From assembly GCA_963972255.1 (NCBI GenBank), contig CAXATO010000010.1, forward strand, positions 62,001 through 126,000: a stretch of 64,000 nt of DNA, read 5' to 3'. Made by a program: the position numbers and the translations under genes. The DNA is from UBA1479 sp002706405. GTDB lineage: Bacteria > Pseudomonadota > Alphaproteobacteria > Rhodospirillales > Casp-alpha2. Below, piece by piece: positions 18,102 through 26,312 of the stretch. Under the pieces are notes generated by a model, which searched no databases, was not told the origin of the DNA, and saw only the letters and a program-made list of their open reading frames with translations. The first letter of the stretch is position 1, and each line of letters starts with the position of its first letter.

Positions 18102-18656
18102 ATGAACCTTGAAACGAGTTGGGAAAGCGCCCCGGCATCCGCCGGTCATAAAACATCAATGAGCGACGGATACGACTTCAGCGCATTACGGGTTCTGGTG
18201 GTGGACGACAGTTTCCATATGCGGGAACTCGTGCGCACCTTCCTTGAAGGTTTCGGGATCAAGGAAGTCACGGTCTCGTCCGACGCGGAAGAGGCCTACG
18301 ACCTTCTGGTCAGCCTGGACCCGGATTTGATCATCACCGATTGGAACATGGCGCCCGTGTCGGGGCTGGAGTTCGTCGAACGCATCCGAAAGGGGGCCAA
18401 CGTGCCCAATCGGTTCGTTCCGATCATCATGCTGACCGGTTACACGGAAATGAAGCGGGTCGAGGAAGCGCGCGACGCCGGCATCAATTCCTTCCTGGCC
18501 AAGCCGATCTCGGCGGCGTCGCTGTATAAGCGGCTGGTCACCTCGGTGCAGGACAAGCGCCAGTACGTGGAATCCACGGGCGGATATTTCGGCCCGGACC
18601 GCCGGTCGACCAAGCGGCGCGAATTTCGCGGCAAGGAACGGCGCGGCGGGGCGTAA
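18102..18656 (+). CDS. CheY-like response regulator with basic GPDRR tail
   Basis: Single receiver domain, 184 aa, with a 20-residue leader. The acidic pair is Asp35/Asp36 (VVDDS), phospho-acceptor Asp80 (IITDWNM), switch Thr112 (LTGY) and Lys134 (AKPIS). There is no DNA-binding domain; instead a basic C-terminal tail contains GPDRRSTKRREFRGKERR. It is followed after 8 bases by the Hpt-like gene, so the two probably act together. The tail recurs in the unlinked receiver at 46288-46815. Confidence 0.88.
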   Translation: MNLETSWESAPASAGHKTSMSDGYDFSALRVLVVDDSFHMRELVRTFLEGFGIKEVTVSSDAEEAYDLLVSLDPDLIITDWNMAPVSGLEFVERIRKGANVPNRFVPIIMLTGYTEMKRVEEARDAGINSFLAKPISAASLYKRLVTSVQDKRQYVESTGGYFGPDRRSTKRREFRGKERRGGA

Positions 18657-18664
18657 GCACAGTC

Positions 18665-19150
18665 ATGGCAGAAACCCGGTTCCTCAAGCCGCAGAAGCAT
18701 ATCAGCCAAAAGGTCCGCCCCGGCGGGCCGTCCATGGAACAGGCGATCCTGCAGGCGGTGAATGCCGCCGAAGACCTGATCGGGCAGTATCAGGGCTGGG
18801 CCGTGGATGATCTGGAAAAGCTCTGGCAGTCCTTTGTCGAGACCTCGCGGTCCGGGCGCGCCGATCCGGCGCGGCTCAAGCAGCTTTACGACATGACCCA
18901 CGAAGCCCGCGGCCAGGGCGGCAGCTTCGGCTTCCCGTTGATCTCCGTGGTCGGGGATTCCCTGTGCAAGTATCTGGACGGGCGGCCGCGCCTGAAGGCC
19001 CGCGATCTGGACGTCGTCCGCGTCCATATCATGGCGATGAAGGCCGTGTTCCGGCAGGGCCTGAAGGGCCACCAGGGCAATCTGTCCAAGGAACTGCACG
19101 AACTTCTCGGCCTGTTCCGCGCCAAGATCGCGCAACAGCAGGTCGGCTGA
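18665..19150 (+). CDS. Hpt-like histidine phosphotransfer protein
   Basis: All-helical protein of 161 aa. The segment THEARGQGGSFGF fits the Hpt consensus H-x-x-[KR]-G-x, giving His79 as the likely phospho-accepting residue. It lies 8 bases after a lone receiver gene, which supports a phosphorelay role, but no cognate kinase is adjacent; the orphan kinases in this window are possible partners. The N-terminal 20 residues are basic and probably disordered. Family assignment rests on the motif and helical pattern, not on overall similarity. Confidence 0.65.
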   Translation: MAETRFLKPQKHISQKVRPGGPSMEQAILQAVNAAEDLIGQYQGWAVDDLEKLWQSFVETSRSGRADPARLKQLYDMTHEARGQGGSFGFPLISVVGDSLCKYLDGRPRLKARDLDVVRVHIMAMKAVFRQGLKGHQGNLSKELHELLGLFRAKIAQQQVG

Positions 19151-19160
19151 CGCCGACCTG
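19139..19160 (+). terminator. Stem-loop between convergent genes
   Basis: A perfect 9-bp stem (CAGGTCGGC/GCCGACCTG, 4-base loop) overlaps the stop codon of the Hpt-like gene and lies 24 bases from the stop of the convergent small gene. There is no T-run, so its strength as a terminator is uncertain. Confidence 0.4.
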
Positions 19161-19184
19161 CCGCCGCATCCTTAAGAGAATTTC

Positions 19185-19460
19185 CTAGACTTCAGCCCGC
19201 TCGAGGAACCCGGTCTGCGCCAGATGGGCGTCGAAGATCAGGTAGTCGCGCACCTTGTAGCGGCGCGCCAGTTCCCGTTCGGCGGCCTTGAAGGGGTTTT
19301 CGCCCCGGCGTGCGGCGAAGGTCCGCGTCATGCGGCGGCCGAGTGCCTGGTTCTTCAGCACGGGATAATAGGTGACCTCGACCGTTTCCCGGCCGGGCTG
19401 GGCGCTGGTGGTGTCGAAGCGGGGCTTCGGTTGGGCAACGGTTTGGGCATGGGCGTTCAT
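19185..19460 (-). CDS. Conserved-looking small protein with LexA-type promoter
   Basis: Basic 91-aa soluble protein of unknown function. The first 30 residues are polar and low in structure; the rest (VEVTYYPVLKNQALGRRM, then AAERELARRYKVRDYLIFD) looks folded. ATG 19460 is chosen over an upstream TTG because GGAG in TTGGAGTTTGCC is placed as its ribosome site. The promoter region upstream carries a TTGACA -35 element and an alphaproteobacterial LexA box, so DNA-damage induction is predicted. I do not recognise the family. Confidence 0.72.
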   Translation of the reverse strand: MNAHAQTVAQPKPRFDTTSAQPGRETVEVTYYPVLKNQALGRRMTRTFAARRGENPFKAAERELARRYKVRDYLIFDAHLAQTGFLERAEV

Positions 19461-19488
19461 GGCAAACTCCAATCTGGCCCTTCAAAAT

Positions 19489-19512
19489 GTTCTCTTTTTG
19501 TTCTTATGTCAA
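19489..19512 (-). promoter_or_regulatory. LexA (SOS) box in the promoter of the 91-aa gene
   Basis: GTTC-N7-GTTC at 19489-19503 (GAAC-N7-GAAC on the transcribed strand) matches the alphaproteobacterial LexA direct repeat exactly. It lies immediately downstream of a perfect TTGACA -35 hexamer (19512-19507), in the spacer before the expected -10, 29 bases before the start codon. A LexA dimer here would block RNA polymerase. One or two such 8-base matches are expected by chance in this window, so the position carries the weight. Confidence 0.55.
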
Positions 19513-19745
19513 GAGCCTGTGGATAACTACGCTTACGGGGCCTCATATTCAATAGGCCTTAAGTATATAGCGCTGTCGTGTGTTCTAAATATGGCGCTCA
19601 TATGACAATTTTAATCCATATATTGTGTTTATGCATGGCGTGGGCGCGGGGGATGCCGAATTCGCATGGCTCGCGGCGGGGCGACCGCCATCCGACGGCG
19701 TCGACACGGCCCGGGCGCCGGGGCGCATGGATTTAGGGGATTTGC

Positions 19746-20291
19746 CTACTGGGGCGGGATGCGGCTGGCCGCTTGGGCCAGGCGGTCGACCGCTTCCGGA
19801 TGGGGCTCATAAGAGCCGCTGCGGATGTAGCGGTCGATGGTCGGACACAGTCGGCTTACGAAAATGTCCCGCGGCATCTTGTCATGGGCCATGCGGGCGT
19901 TTTCCCGCCCGGGCGTCAGCCGGCCGAGGATCCGCGTTGCATCAGCGATGGTATCGGCATGCTGGGCCTGCCAGCGCGTGATGTCTCGGTGGATACCGGC
20001 GGGGCAATCGCGAAGGGCGCGGGTCAGCACGCCGTCGTAGCTGTCGATCATCGCCGCATAGACGAAGGCCTTTTGGGTATCGGTCAGGGCGAGCCTGTCG
20101 GGTACGCGCCCGTCCGACATCAGGGTCAGCTTGGCGGGGATGCCGCGCCGGGTGAACTGATCGGGGTTCCAGCCGTAGACGGCATCGACGGGGGGCGGCG
20201 TCGGCTGAGGGCCGACGGCGATCCCCAGGATCACCCGAAAGGTGCCGAGGAACAGGATTCCGAGAATGAGGAAGCGTTCGAGCCGGGACAT
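19746..20291 (-). CDS. Membrane-anchored protein of unknown function
   Basis: Protein of 181 aa with one N-terminal hydrophobic segment (residues 7-27, FLILGILFLGTFRVILGIA), so likely anchored with the rest in the periplasm. The remainder is mainly helical with two cysteines (ALRDCPAGI, VSRLCPTID) that could pair. No family is recognised. It lies downstream of the transglutaminase-like gene on the same strand, 126 bases away, and could share its transcript. Confidence 0.65.
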   Translation of the reverse strand: MSRLERFLILGILFLGTFRVILGIAVGPQPTPPPVDAVYGWNPDQFTRRGIPAKLTLMSDGRVPDRLALTDTQKAFVYAAMIDSYDGVLTRALRDCPAGIHRDITRWQAQHADTIADATRILGRLTPGRENARMAHDKMPRDIFVSRLCPTIDRYIRSGSYEPHPEAVDRLAQAASRIPPQ

Positions 20292-20417
20292 GGCTGCACT
20301 TTAACGAGTTGCCTCGTCATGCCCAAGGATTCCGGCAAGGGCTCTGTCCGGATGGCCGGGACGGGGGTGACTGGTCCGCGATGGCAGAGGAGGCGACGAC
20401 GCAGAAGAGGTGTTCCC

Positions 20418-21737
20418 CTAGCGTTTGCGCCACCGTCGCCGAACAACAGCGATACCGGCCGCGACTACGGCGGCAAAGGCGGTCAGTACGGACAAACCGC
20501 GCATCCAGTGCAAGGTATAGCCGCGTTCGGGGCCGATGTAGAGGGTCGGTTCAAAAAGGTATCGGCGCAGGCGGTATTCAATCGTCTTCAGCGGCCCGGG
20601 GTTGATCTGCTGAGTGAAGCGGTCATGGGCGCCCCAGTACTGCAGCATGGCATTTTCATTCAGAACGCCGGCCATGCTGCGAATGATGTTCCGGTTAGGG
20701 ATTTTGCTGGTGGTATTTGGCGTCGGGATGAAGCCGCTCCAGTCCAGAGTGTCCGGCACGTCACGAACCCGAGCGAGTAGCGTCAGGACGTCCAAAGCGG
20801 ACAGAACCCGGCCGTCGGCCGCCGCCATATAGGCAATGCGGTGGCTTAGATCCGAATAGGCCCAGCGCCCCTGTTCGACGACATAACTTTCTGTGAACGC
20901 GTGGCTGCTGAGAATGACGTCATCGAAGGTTCTTCCCGACCAGACAAGCCGGGTCGGCACCCCCGCCACGTTCAACAGAAACGCTTTCATCAAGGCGCGC
21001 TGACGACAGAACACGGGAACGCCGGAGGAAAGTGCCGCTTCGATGACCTGCATGGGCGACATGTCATCCAGGCGCGGCGGCGGCAATCCCGGTTTCGCCC
21101 GTTTCAACAGGCCGGCGGTGACGGCACGCATTTTTTCAAGCGACGACATTTCGGGGCGCAGGCCCATGTCGTCCAGAAGACGTCGTGCGCGCTGGACCTC
21201 ATCCGCCGGATAATCGGTAAGCGGGGGGACCCAGCGAGTCAGCGCGTGGCCAGTGCGGGGCGCGACCGGCATGGGGGAGCGGTACAGGTTGATGATGTCA
21301 TGGCTAAACATGACCTCGGCGGCGCTGGCCGCAGGGGCGTAGGCGATATCGAAGGTCTGTTCGGCGGCATCGGTGGCGTCGGTGCAGCCGGTTGGTGCAA
21401 CACGGTATTGATGGCGGCCCTGGACGAGCGACAGCACCGGATACCGGCCGGTAATTTGGCGAACGATGCCGTCTGGTCCGGTGATCCGCCAGCCGCCGCA
21501 GTCCGTGTGCGGTTCGGTCCTGACGGTCAGACGTCCGCCATCGTTGTTGAACCCGATAATGCGCGGACCAATGTTGGGCGGCGGCGCATAGATTTCGCCG
21601 ACCGTTGCGGGCTGGTATTCGAGCCACAACAAGTCCGCCCTGAACAGAAAGATGACAATCGCCGGTGCGCAGGCAACGATCAGGGCCGAGCCCCATGCCA
21701 TGGTCGGGCGATCTAGCCGATTTATGAGACTGCCCAT
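20418..21737 (-). CDS. Membrane-anchored transglutaminase-like protein
   Basis: 439 aa with membrane segments at both ends (about 13-33 and 412-430), placing residues 35-410 on one side, probably the periplasm. A transglutaminase-like core is suggested by Cys244 (VPVFCRQRALMKAFLLNVAG), His279 (SSHAFTESYV) and Asp296 (AYSDLSH), spaced as in the Cys-His-Asp triad of bacterial transglutaminase-like proteins. The N-terminal extracytoplasmic part (40-135) looks beta-rich. Substrate unknown. Starts 66 bases from the guaA stop on the same strand. Confidence 0.7.
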   Translation of the reverse strand: MGSLINRLDRPTMAWGSALIVACAPAIVIFLFRADLLWLEYQPATVGEIYAPPPNIGPRIIGFNNDGGRLTVRTEPHTDCGGWRITGPDGIVRQITGRYPVLSLVQGRHQYRVAPTGCTDATDAAEQTFDIAYAPAASAAEVMFSHDIINLYRSPMPVAPRTGHALTRWVPPLTDYPADEVQRARRLLDDMGLRPEMSSLEKMRAVTAGLLKRAKPGLPPPRLDDMSPMQVIEAALSSGVPVFCRQRALMKAFLLNVAGVPTRLVWSGRTFDDVILSSHAFTESYVVEQGRWAYSDLSHRIAYMAAADGRVLSALDVLTLLARVRDVPDTLDWSGFIPTPNTTSKIPNRNIIRSMAGVLNENAMLQYWGAHDRFTQQINPGPLKTIEYRLRRYLFEPTLYIGPERGYTLHWMRGLSVLTAFAAVVAAGIAVVRRRWRKR

Positions 21738-21803
21738 CGGGTCTCCGCCTTGGTCCTGCCCGGCGTTGCGTCGCCGTTGATCACGCCGGGACGCGATTCC
21801 GGA

Positions 21804-23396
21804 TCATTCCCACTCGATCGTGCCGGGGGGCTTGGAGGTCACGTCGTAGACGACGCGGTTGATGCCCTTGACCTCGTTGATGATCCGGTTGGCCGTTCGG
21901 CCCAGGAATTCATGGTCGAAGGGGAAGTAATCCGCGGTCATGCCGTCGGTCGAGGTGACGGCGCGCAGGGCGCAGACGAAATCATAGGTCCGGGCGTCGC
22001 CCATCACGCCGACGGTCTGCACCGGCAGCAGCACGGCGAAGGCCTGCCAGATGGTGTCGTACAGCCCGGCATTGCGGATTTCTTCCAGATAGATCACGTC
22101 GGCCTTGCGCAGGATGTCGAGCTTGTCGCGCGTGATCGCGCCCGGAATGCGGATCGCCAGGCCCGGCCCGGGGAAGGGGTGGCGGCCGACGAAGGTTTCG
22201 GGTAGGCCCAGTTCGCGGCCGAGTGCGCGGACTTCGTCCTTGAACAGTTCGCGCAAGGGTTCGACCAAGGCCATGTCCATGCGTTCCGGCAGGCCGCCCA
22301 CGTTGTGGTGGGATTTGATGGTGACCGACGGGCCGCCCGTGAACGACACGCTTTCGATGACGTCGGGATAAAGCGTGCCCTGGGCCAGGAACTTGGCGCC
22401 GCCGACGTTCTTGGCTTCTTCTTCGAACACGTCGATGAACAGCTTGCCGATTGTCTTGCGCTTGATCTCGGGATCGGTCACGCCGTCCAGCTCGCCCAGG
22501 AACAGATCGCTGGCGTCGCGATGGACAAGCGGGATGTTGTAGGTGTCGCGGAACAGGGAGACGACCTGATCGGCCTCGCCCTCGCGCATCAGGCCGTGGT
22601 CGACGAACACGCAGGTCAGTTGGTCGCCGATCGCTTCGTGCAGCAGCACGGCGACGACGGAGGAATCGACGCCCCCCGACAGCCCGCAGATCACCCGGCC
22701 GTCGCCGACCTGGTCGCGGACTTTCTGGATCGCTTCGTCCTTGAAGGCGGCCATGGTCCAGTCGCCGGCACAGCCCGCGATCTTGTGCACGAAATTGGCC
22801 AGCAGCTTGGCCCCGTCGGGGGTGTGGACGACCTCGGGATGGAACTGCACGCCGAACATGCGCCCGCTGTCGTGGGCGATGGCGGCAAAGGGCGAGCCGT
22901 CGGACACGGCCACGGGGCGGAAGCCGTCGGGTGCGCGGATGATCTTGTCGCCGTGGCTCATCCAGACCTGGTGCTTCTCGCCCTTGGCCCAGACGCCCTC
23001 GAACAGGGGGCAGTCCTCGGTCACCTCGATGAAGGCGCGGCCGAATTCGCGGTGGTTGGAGGGTTCGACCTCGCCGCCGGTCTGGGCGACCATGGTCTGT
23101 TCGCCGTAACAAATACCGAGCACGGGCAGGCTGCCCACGGCCGAGGACGTGTCGAACAGGGCCTGGGGCGCCCTGGGTGTCGTTTGCTCATGGACGGAGG
23201 CCGGCCCGCCCGACAAAATCACGCCCTTGGGGCCGAAGGCCTGGATGAAGGCTTCGTCGACGGCGTTGAAGGGGTGAATTTCGCAGTAAACGCCGGATTC
23301 CCGCACCCGGCGCGCAATCAATTGCGTCACCTGGGAGCCGAAATCGACGATCAGGATTTTTTCCGCGTGAAGATCGCTGTGTGACGCCTGGGACAT
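21804..23396 (-). CDS. guaA: GMP synthase (glutamine-hydrolysing)
   Basis: Converts XMP to GMP using glutamine and ATP. Residues 13-205 form the class I glutamine amidotransferase with catalytic Cys96 (GICYGEQ, usually GICYGMQ) and the FHPEV histidine-glutamate pair; the PP-loop LSGGVDSSV opens the ATP pyrophosphatase domain, and the C-terminal dimerisation domain ends with the conserved KPPGTIEWE. Length 530 aa is normal. The preceding enzyme, GuaB, is also in this window but 19 kb away. Confidence 0.97.
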   Translation of the reverse strand: MSQASHSDLHAEKILIVDFGSQVTQLIARRVRESGVYCEIHPFNAVDEAFIQAFGPKGVILSGGPASVHEQTTPRAPQALFDTSSAVGSLPVLGICYGEQTMVAQTGGEVEPSNHREFGRAFIEVTEDCPLFEGVWAKGEKHQVWMSHGDKIIRAPDGFRPVAVSDGSPFAAIAHDSGRMFGVQFHPEVVHTPDGAKLLANFVHKIAGCAGDWTMAAFKDEAIQKVRDQVGDGRVICGLSGGVDSSVVAVLLHEAIGDQLTCVFVDHGLMREGEADQVVSLFRDTYNIPLVHRDASDLFLGELDGVTDPEIKRKTIGKLFIDVFEEEAKNVGGAKFLAQGTLYPDVIESVSFTGGPSVTIKSHHNVGGLPERMDMALVEPLRELFKDEVRALGRELGLPETFVGRHPFPGPGLAIRIPGAITRDKLDILRKADVIYLEEIRNAGLYDTIWQAFAVLLPVQTVGVMGDARTYDFVCALRAVTSTDGMTADYFPFDHEFLGRTANRIINEVKGINRVVYDVTSKPPGTIEWE

Positions 23397-23495
23397 GGGG
23401 TGCTTCTATCGCGAACCCATCCGTGAGTCACGCCCGGAGATGTCCCGATACATCGGAAAAATCCGGACCGAACGCGATGGCGGGGCGGGGTCGGC

Positions 23496-23972
23496 CTACA
23501 TGCGGGCCAGGCGGGCGCAACTGGTCGGGCGTTCGCCCACCCCCTGGTCGCCGGCGGCCATGAACACGCGGTCGATCACGTGGCGGCCGAGGGCGCTGTT
23601 GATGCGGTCGGCCAACTTCTTATCCAGGCCGGCGGCGGCGATGTTGGGCCAGGAAAAAGGACCGCGGACATTGGCCTGCATGAAGGTTTTGACCTCCATC
23701 TGGACGCGCGCCAGATCGCGGCAGAAGGCGTTGCCCGCCTGTTTGTCGCTGACCCGGAAGGCGATCGAAATGGGCACCAGGGCCGACGATCCGCCCTGGT
23801 AATCGACCCGCGCCATATAGGGCGAGACCTGCATGTCATAAACCTGGCCGATGCGCGCCGCCGATTGCGCGCCCACGCCGTCAATCGAGCCGCCCGGACC
23901 GAGAATCCATACGGCTGTCACCGCCGCCGACACCGTCGTGCCGAGCGCCGCTCCTGCGATATAGAGGTTCAC
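23496..23972 (-). CDS. Exported or anchored protein of unknown function
   Basis: 158 aa with an N-terminal hydrophobic stretch (residues 3-24) that could be an uncleaved signal anchor. The central part (VSPYMARVDYQGGSSALVPISIAFRV split by short loops) is beta-rich, followed by amphipathic helices and two cysteines (AFCRDL, PTSCARL). The layout is loosely like FliL-type single-pass proteins, but I see no diagnostic motif and no flagellar genes nearby. Monocistronic, minus strand. Confidence 0.6.
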   Translation of the reverse strand: MNLYIAGAALGTTVSAAVTAVWILGPGGSIDGVGAQSAARIGQVYDMQVSPYMARVDYQGGSSALVPISIAFRVSDKQAGNAFCRDLARVQMEVKTFMQANVRGPFSWPNIAAAGLDKKLADRINSALGRHVIDRVFMAAGDQGVGERPTSCARLARM

Positions 23973-24229
23973 CGATGCTCCCCTTGTCCATTTTCCTTCC
24001 CAAGCATCTAACGGAAGGTATGGTTAATATTATCACTCAATCATGAACGCCGCCGCTTCGAATTTCAATGGGGCAGCGCTCAGTGATGTAAATTACTGGA
24101 TTCACGCCCATATATCTTGTGTCGGACGCCGCGTCCGGCGGTCGAACCGTTAACGAAATCCACACCGGCGCCGCGCAAAATGACCAAGACCGGCACCGAC
24201 ACCGGGGCAGGGATCGCGAGGACGAAACC

Positions 24230-25183
24230 ATGGCCATGACGACGTCGACATTCCCATCCTGTTCGCCCACCCTGGCGATGCTGGCCGCTGTTCTGTTGGC
24301 CGGCCCCGCCGCGGCGCAGTCACCGGGACAGGCACAGCCACAAACCTCGGAACAGGCGCCCGCGGCCGCGCCCGCGGATGCCAAGGCCAGAATCTCGAAA
24401 CGGGACTGCCGCCGGCTGCTCCGCCATCAACCGAGCGGCGACGTCGCCTACAAGCCGGGCGTCGATGCGCGCGGCAAGGCCGTGGCCCCGGCGGATCTGT
24501 CGGGCGGCTTCAAGATGGTGTTGCCGGACGTCTTCGAATTCAACGTGACCAAGGACCTGACCGCCTATCTGGGCGGGGCCGAGGATCAATTGGCCGCCGA
24601 CAAGGCCGCCGCCCTGGCCGCCGAGAAATCGGCCGCCGCCACCGACGCCGCCGTGTCGTCGGCCACACAATCCCTGACCGCCGCCCAGACCACCTACGAC
24701 AATGCGGCGGCTGCCGCCGAAGCCGCCGAAACCGCCGCCGCCGCGGCGCCCAATGACGCGGCCCTGGCCGAAGCCGCCGCCACGGCGACCGCCGCCGCCG
24801 AGACGGCGCAGACGGGGCTTGCCGCCACACAGTCCTATTACACGGCGACCCAGAACGCGGCCTCGGCCAATGATGTGTCGGCCGCCCTGTCGGGCGCCAA
24901 AGCGGCGCTCAGCGCGGCCGAAAGTGCGGGTTATGTCTCCGGCGCCGATGATCAGACCGCCGTCACCGCCGCCGCGACGGCGGCCTCGGCCTCGACCGCC
25001 GCCGATGCGGCGGCGCTTTCGGCGCGGGAGACCGTGGCGAAAAGTGCGGGGATGGAACTGAACGTCGGCACCGTGCGCTTCAACATCAACACCGGCGCCA
25101 TGACCTTCAACGGTCAGCCGTTGAACGACGCCGCCATGGGCGAGATGGCCGTGATCTGTAAGGAAATCCTGTCCGGCAAATAG
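24230..25183 (+). CDS. Secreted protein with long alanine-rich helical insert
   Basis: 317 aa with a signal peptide (about residues 1-30, cleavage after GPAAAQ). A conserved-looking N-terminal module (about 50-105, KRDCRRLL and DVAYKPGVDARGKAVAPADL) and a C-terminal module (about 280-317, VRFNINTGAMTFNGQPL) are separated by some 170 residues that are roughly half alanine with Glu, Asp, Thr and Ser, predicted as a long helix or coiled coil. ATG 24230 is chosen because the signal peptide begins there. Function unknown; the N-terminal module resembles short envelope proteins common in Rhodospirillales (from memory, not checked). Confidence 0.7.
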   Translation: MAMTTSTFPSCSPTLAMLAAVLLAGPAAAQSPGQAQPQTSEQAPAAAPADAKARISKRDCRRLLRHQPSGDVAYKPGVDARGKAVAPADLSGGFKMVLPDVFEFNVTKDLTAYLGGAEDQLAADKAAALAAEKSAAATDAAVSSATQSLTAAQTTYDNAAAAAEAAETAAAAAPNDAALAEAAATATAAAETAQTGLAATQSYYTATQNAASANDVSAALSGAKAALSAAESAGYVSGADDQTAVTAAATAASASTAADAAALSARETVAKSAGMELNVGTVRFNINTGAMTFNGQPLNDAAMGEMAVICKEILSGK

Positions 25184-25206
25184 GGCCGGGGCCGCGGGCG
25201 GCCCTA
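25181..25206. terminator. Stem-loop between convergent stops
   Basis: TAGGGCCG and CGGCCCTA form an 8-bp stem with a 10-base GC loop exactly between the convergent stop codons at 25183 and 25209. No T-run follows on either strand, so it is only a candidate bidirectional terminator. Confidence 0.4.
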
Positions 25207-25208
25207 GC

Positions 25209-25556
25209 CTAATAGCACTGCTTGCGGGCTTCGCGGCACTGGGTCTGGCAGGCCTTGTCCGACCCGCAGGCCTTGCGGCACTGCTTGAACAGGGCGCCGC
25301 AGTCCTTCTGTCCCTGGCCCATGCCCGATCCCGAATTACCCGCAACGCCGCATTGCATGGCGCAGGATGCCTTGGCCGAGGTGCCGTTCTGTTCGATGCA
25401 GTTGCTGAAACAGACATGGCCCGGGGTCTGGCCCAGCTGCTCGCCGTGGAAGTGCAGCTTGCCCGTGTCATGGGCGCTGACGGCGGCGGGCAGGGCAAAG
25501 GCCAGGGCGGCGACGGCCAGGCCAGCGAAGGTAAGGCCAGCGAACAGGCGTTTCAT
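25209..25556 (-). CDS. Small secreted cysteine-rich protein
   Basis: 115 aa with a clear signal peptide (residues 1-28, AALAFALPAAVSAH). The mature part carries ten cysteines in about 87 residues, in patterns such as VCFSNC, SCAMQC and CGALFKQCRKACGSDKAC, suggesting a disulfide-rich or metal-binding periplasmic protein. An early HFHG segment may add a metal site. ATG 25556 is the start that gives the signal peptide; the frame is open upstream without meaningful sequence. No family recognised. Confidence 0.68.
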   Translation of the reverse strand: MKRLFAGLTFAGLAVAALAFALPAAVSAHDTGKLHFHGEQLGQTPGHVCFSNCIEQNGTSAKASCAMQCGVAGNSGSGMGQGQKDCGALFKQCRKACGSDKACQTQCREARKQCY

Positions 25557-25749
25557 GGGGGGGCTCCCGTCTTTCAATGTCATCAATGCCCCATGGTAGC
25601 GCGGGGGCGGCCGGGCGAAAACCGGGTAGGTGGCGCGGGCCACGAGGGGGGTTCCGTCCGGAACGCCGTGATTGTATACAATGATCACGAACGGGCGGCC
25701 GAGACCGCCCGCAACCGGCCCAAGCCGGACTAGGGAGGAAATACATAAG

Positions 25750-26271
25750 ATGTCCAAGCATCCCCACGATGAATGGTCGCAGGTTCTATTCCGTCAGTTC
25801 AAGGACGCGGGCGTGGACCTGTTCACCTATATCCCCGACGCGGGCAACGCGCGCCTGGCCGAACTGGCCGAGGAAGACAACGAAACCCGGCTGGTCCTGT
25901 TGACCACCGAGGAAGAGGGCGTCGCCATGGCGGCGGGGGCCGATCTGGTCGGCAAGAAGTCGGTCCTGATGATGCAGTCGTCGGGCGTCGGCAACTGCCC
26001 CAACTACCTCAGCTTTTCCAAGGGCGGCAATTTCCCCTGCCTGATGATGGTCTCCATGCGCGGCGACTATGGGGAGCAGAACCCCTGGCAGTACCCCATG
26101 GGCCAGGCCGTCGATAAGATTTTGGAAGCCATGGGCGTCATGGTGTTCCGCGTCGACCGCCGCGACGAGCTCGAAGCCGCCGCTACCGCCGCCATCAACG
26201 CCGCCTTCCGCAACAATCAGGGCGCGGCCCTGATCCTGACCCAGAAGTTCCTGGGTGCGAAGGCATTCTGA
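25750..26271 (+). CDS. ThDP-dependent decarboxylase, alpha subunit (sulfopyruvate/phosphonopyruvate decarboxylase-like)
   Basis: 173-aa pyrimidine-binding subunit of a split ThDP 2-ketoacid decarboxylase. The catalytic glutamate region LLTTEEEGVAMAAGADLVG and the QSSGVGNCPNYLS loop match ComD-type sulfopyruvate decarboxylase and the N-terminal half of phosphonopyruvate decarboxylase. A GGAGG ribosome site (25733-25737) precedes ATG 25750. Its partner is the gene at 26472. No other coenzyme M, sulfonate or phosphonate gene is near, so the true substrate is open. Confidence 0.78.
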   Translation: MSKHPHDEWSQVLFRQFKDAGVDLFTYIPDAGNARLAELAEEDNETRLVLLTTEEEGVAMAAGADLVGKKSVLMMQSSGVGNCPNYLSFSKGGNFPCLMMVSMRGDYGEQNPWQYPMGQAVDKILEAMGVMVFRVDRRDELEAAATAAINAAFRNNQGAALILTQKFLGAKAF

Positions 26272-26312
26272 GACCGTCCCGGCGGGGCCGTGGACGGTTT
26301 CGACTGATTAAT

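Noticed and set aside
23496..23972. FliL identity for the anchored 158-aa protein
   Set aside because: Only the single-pass topology is similar; no flagellar genes nearby and no FliL motif.
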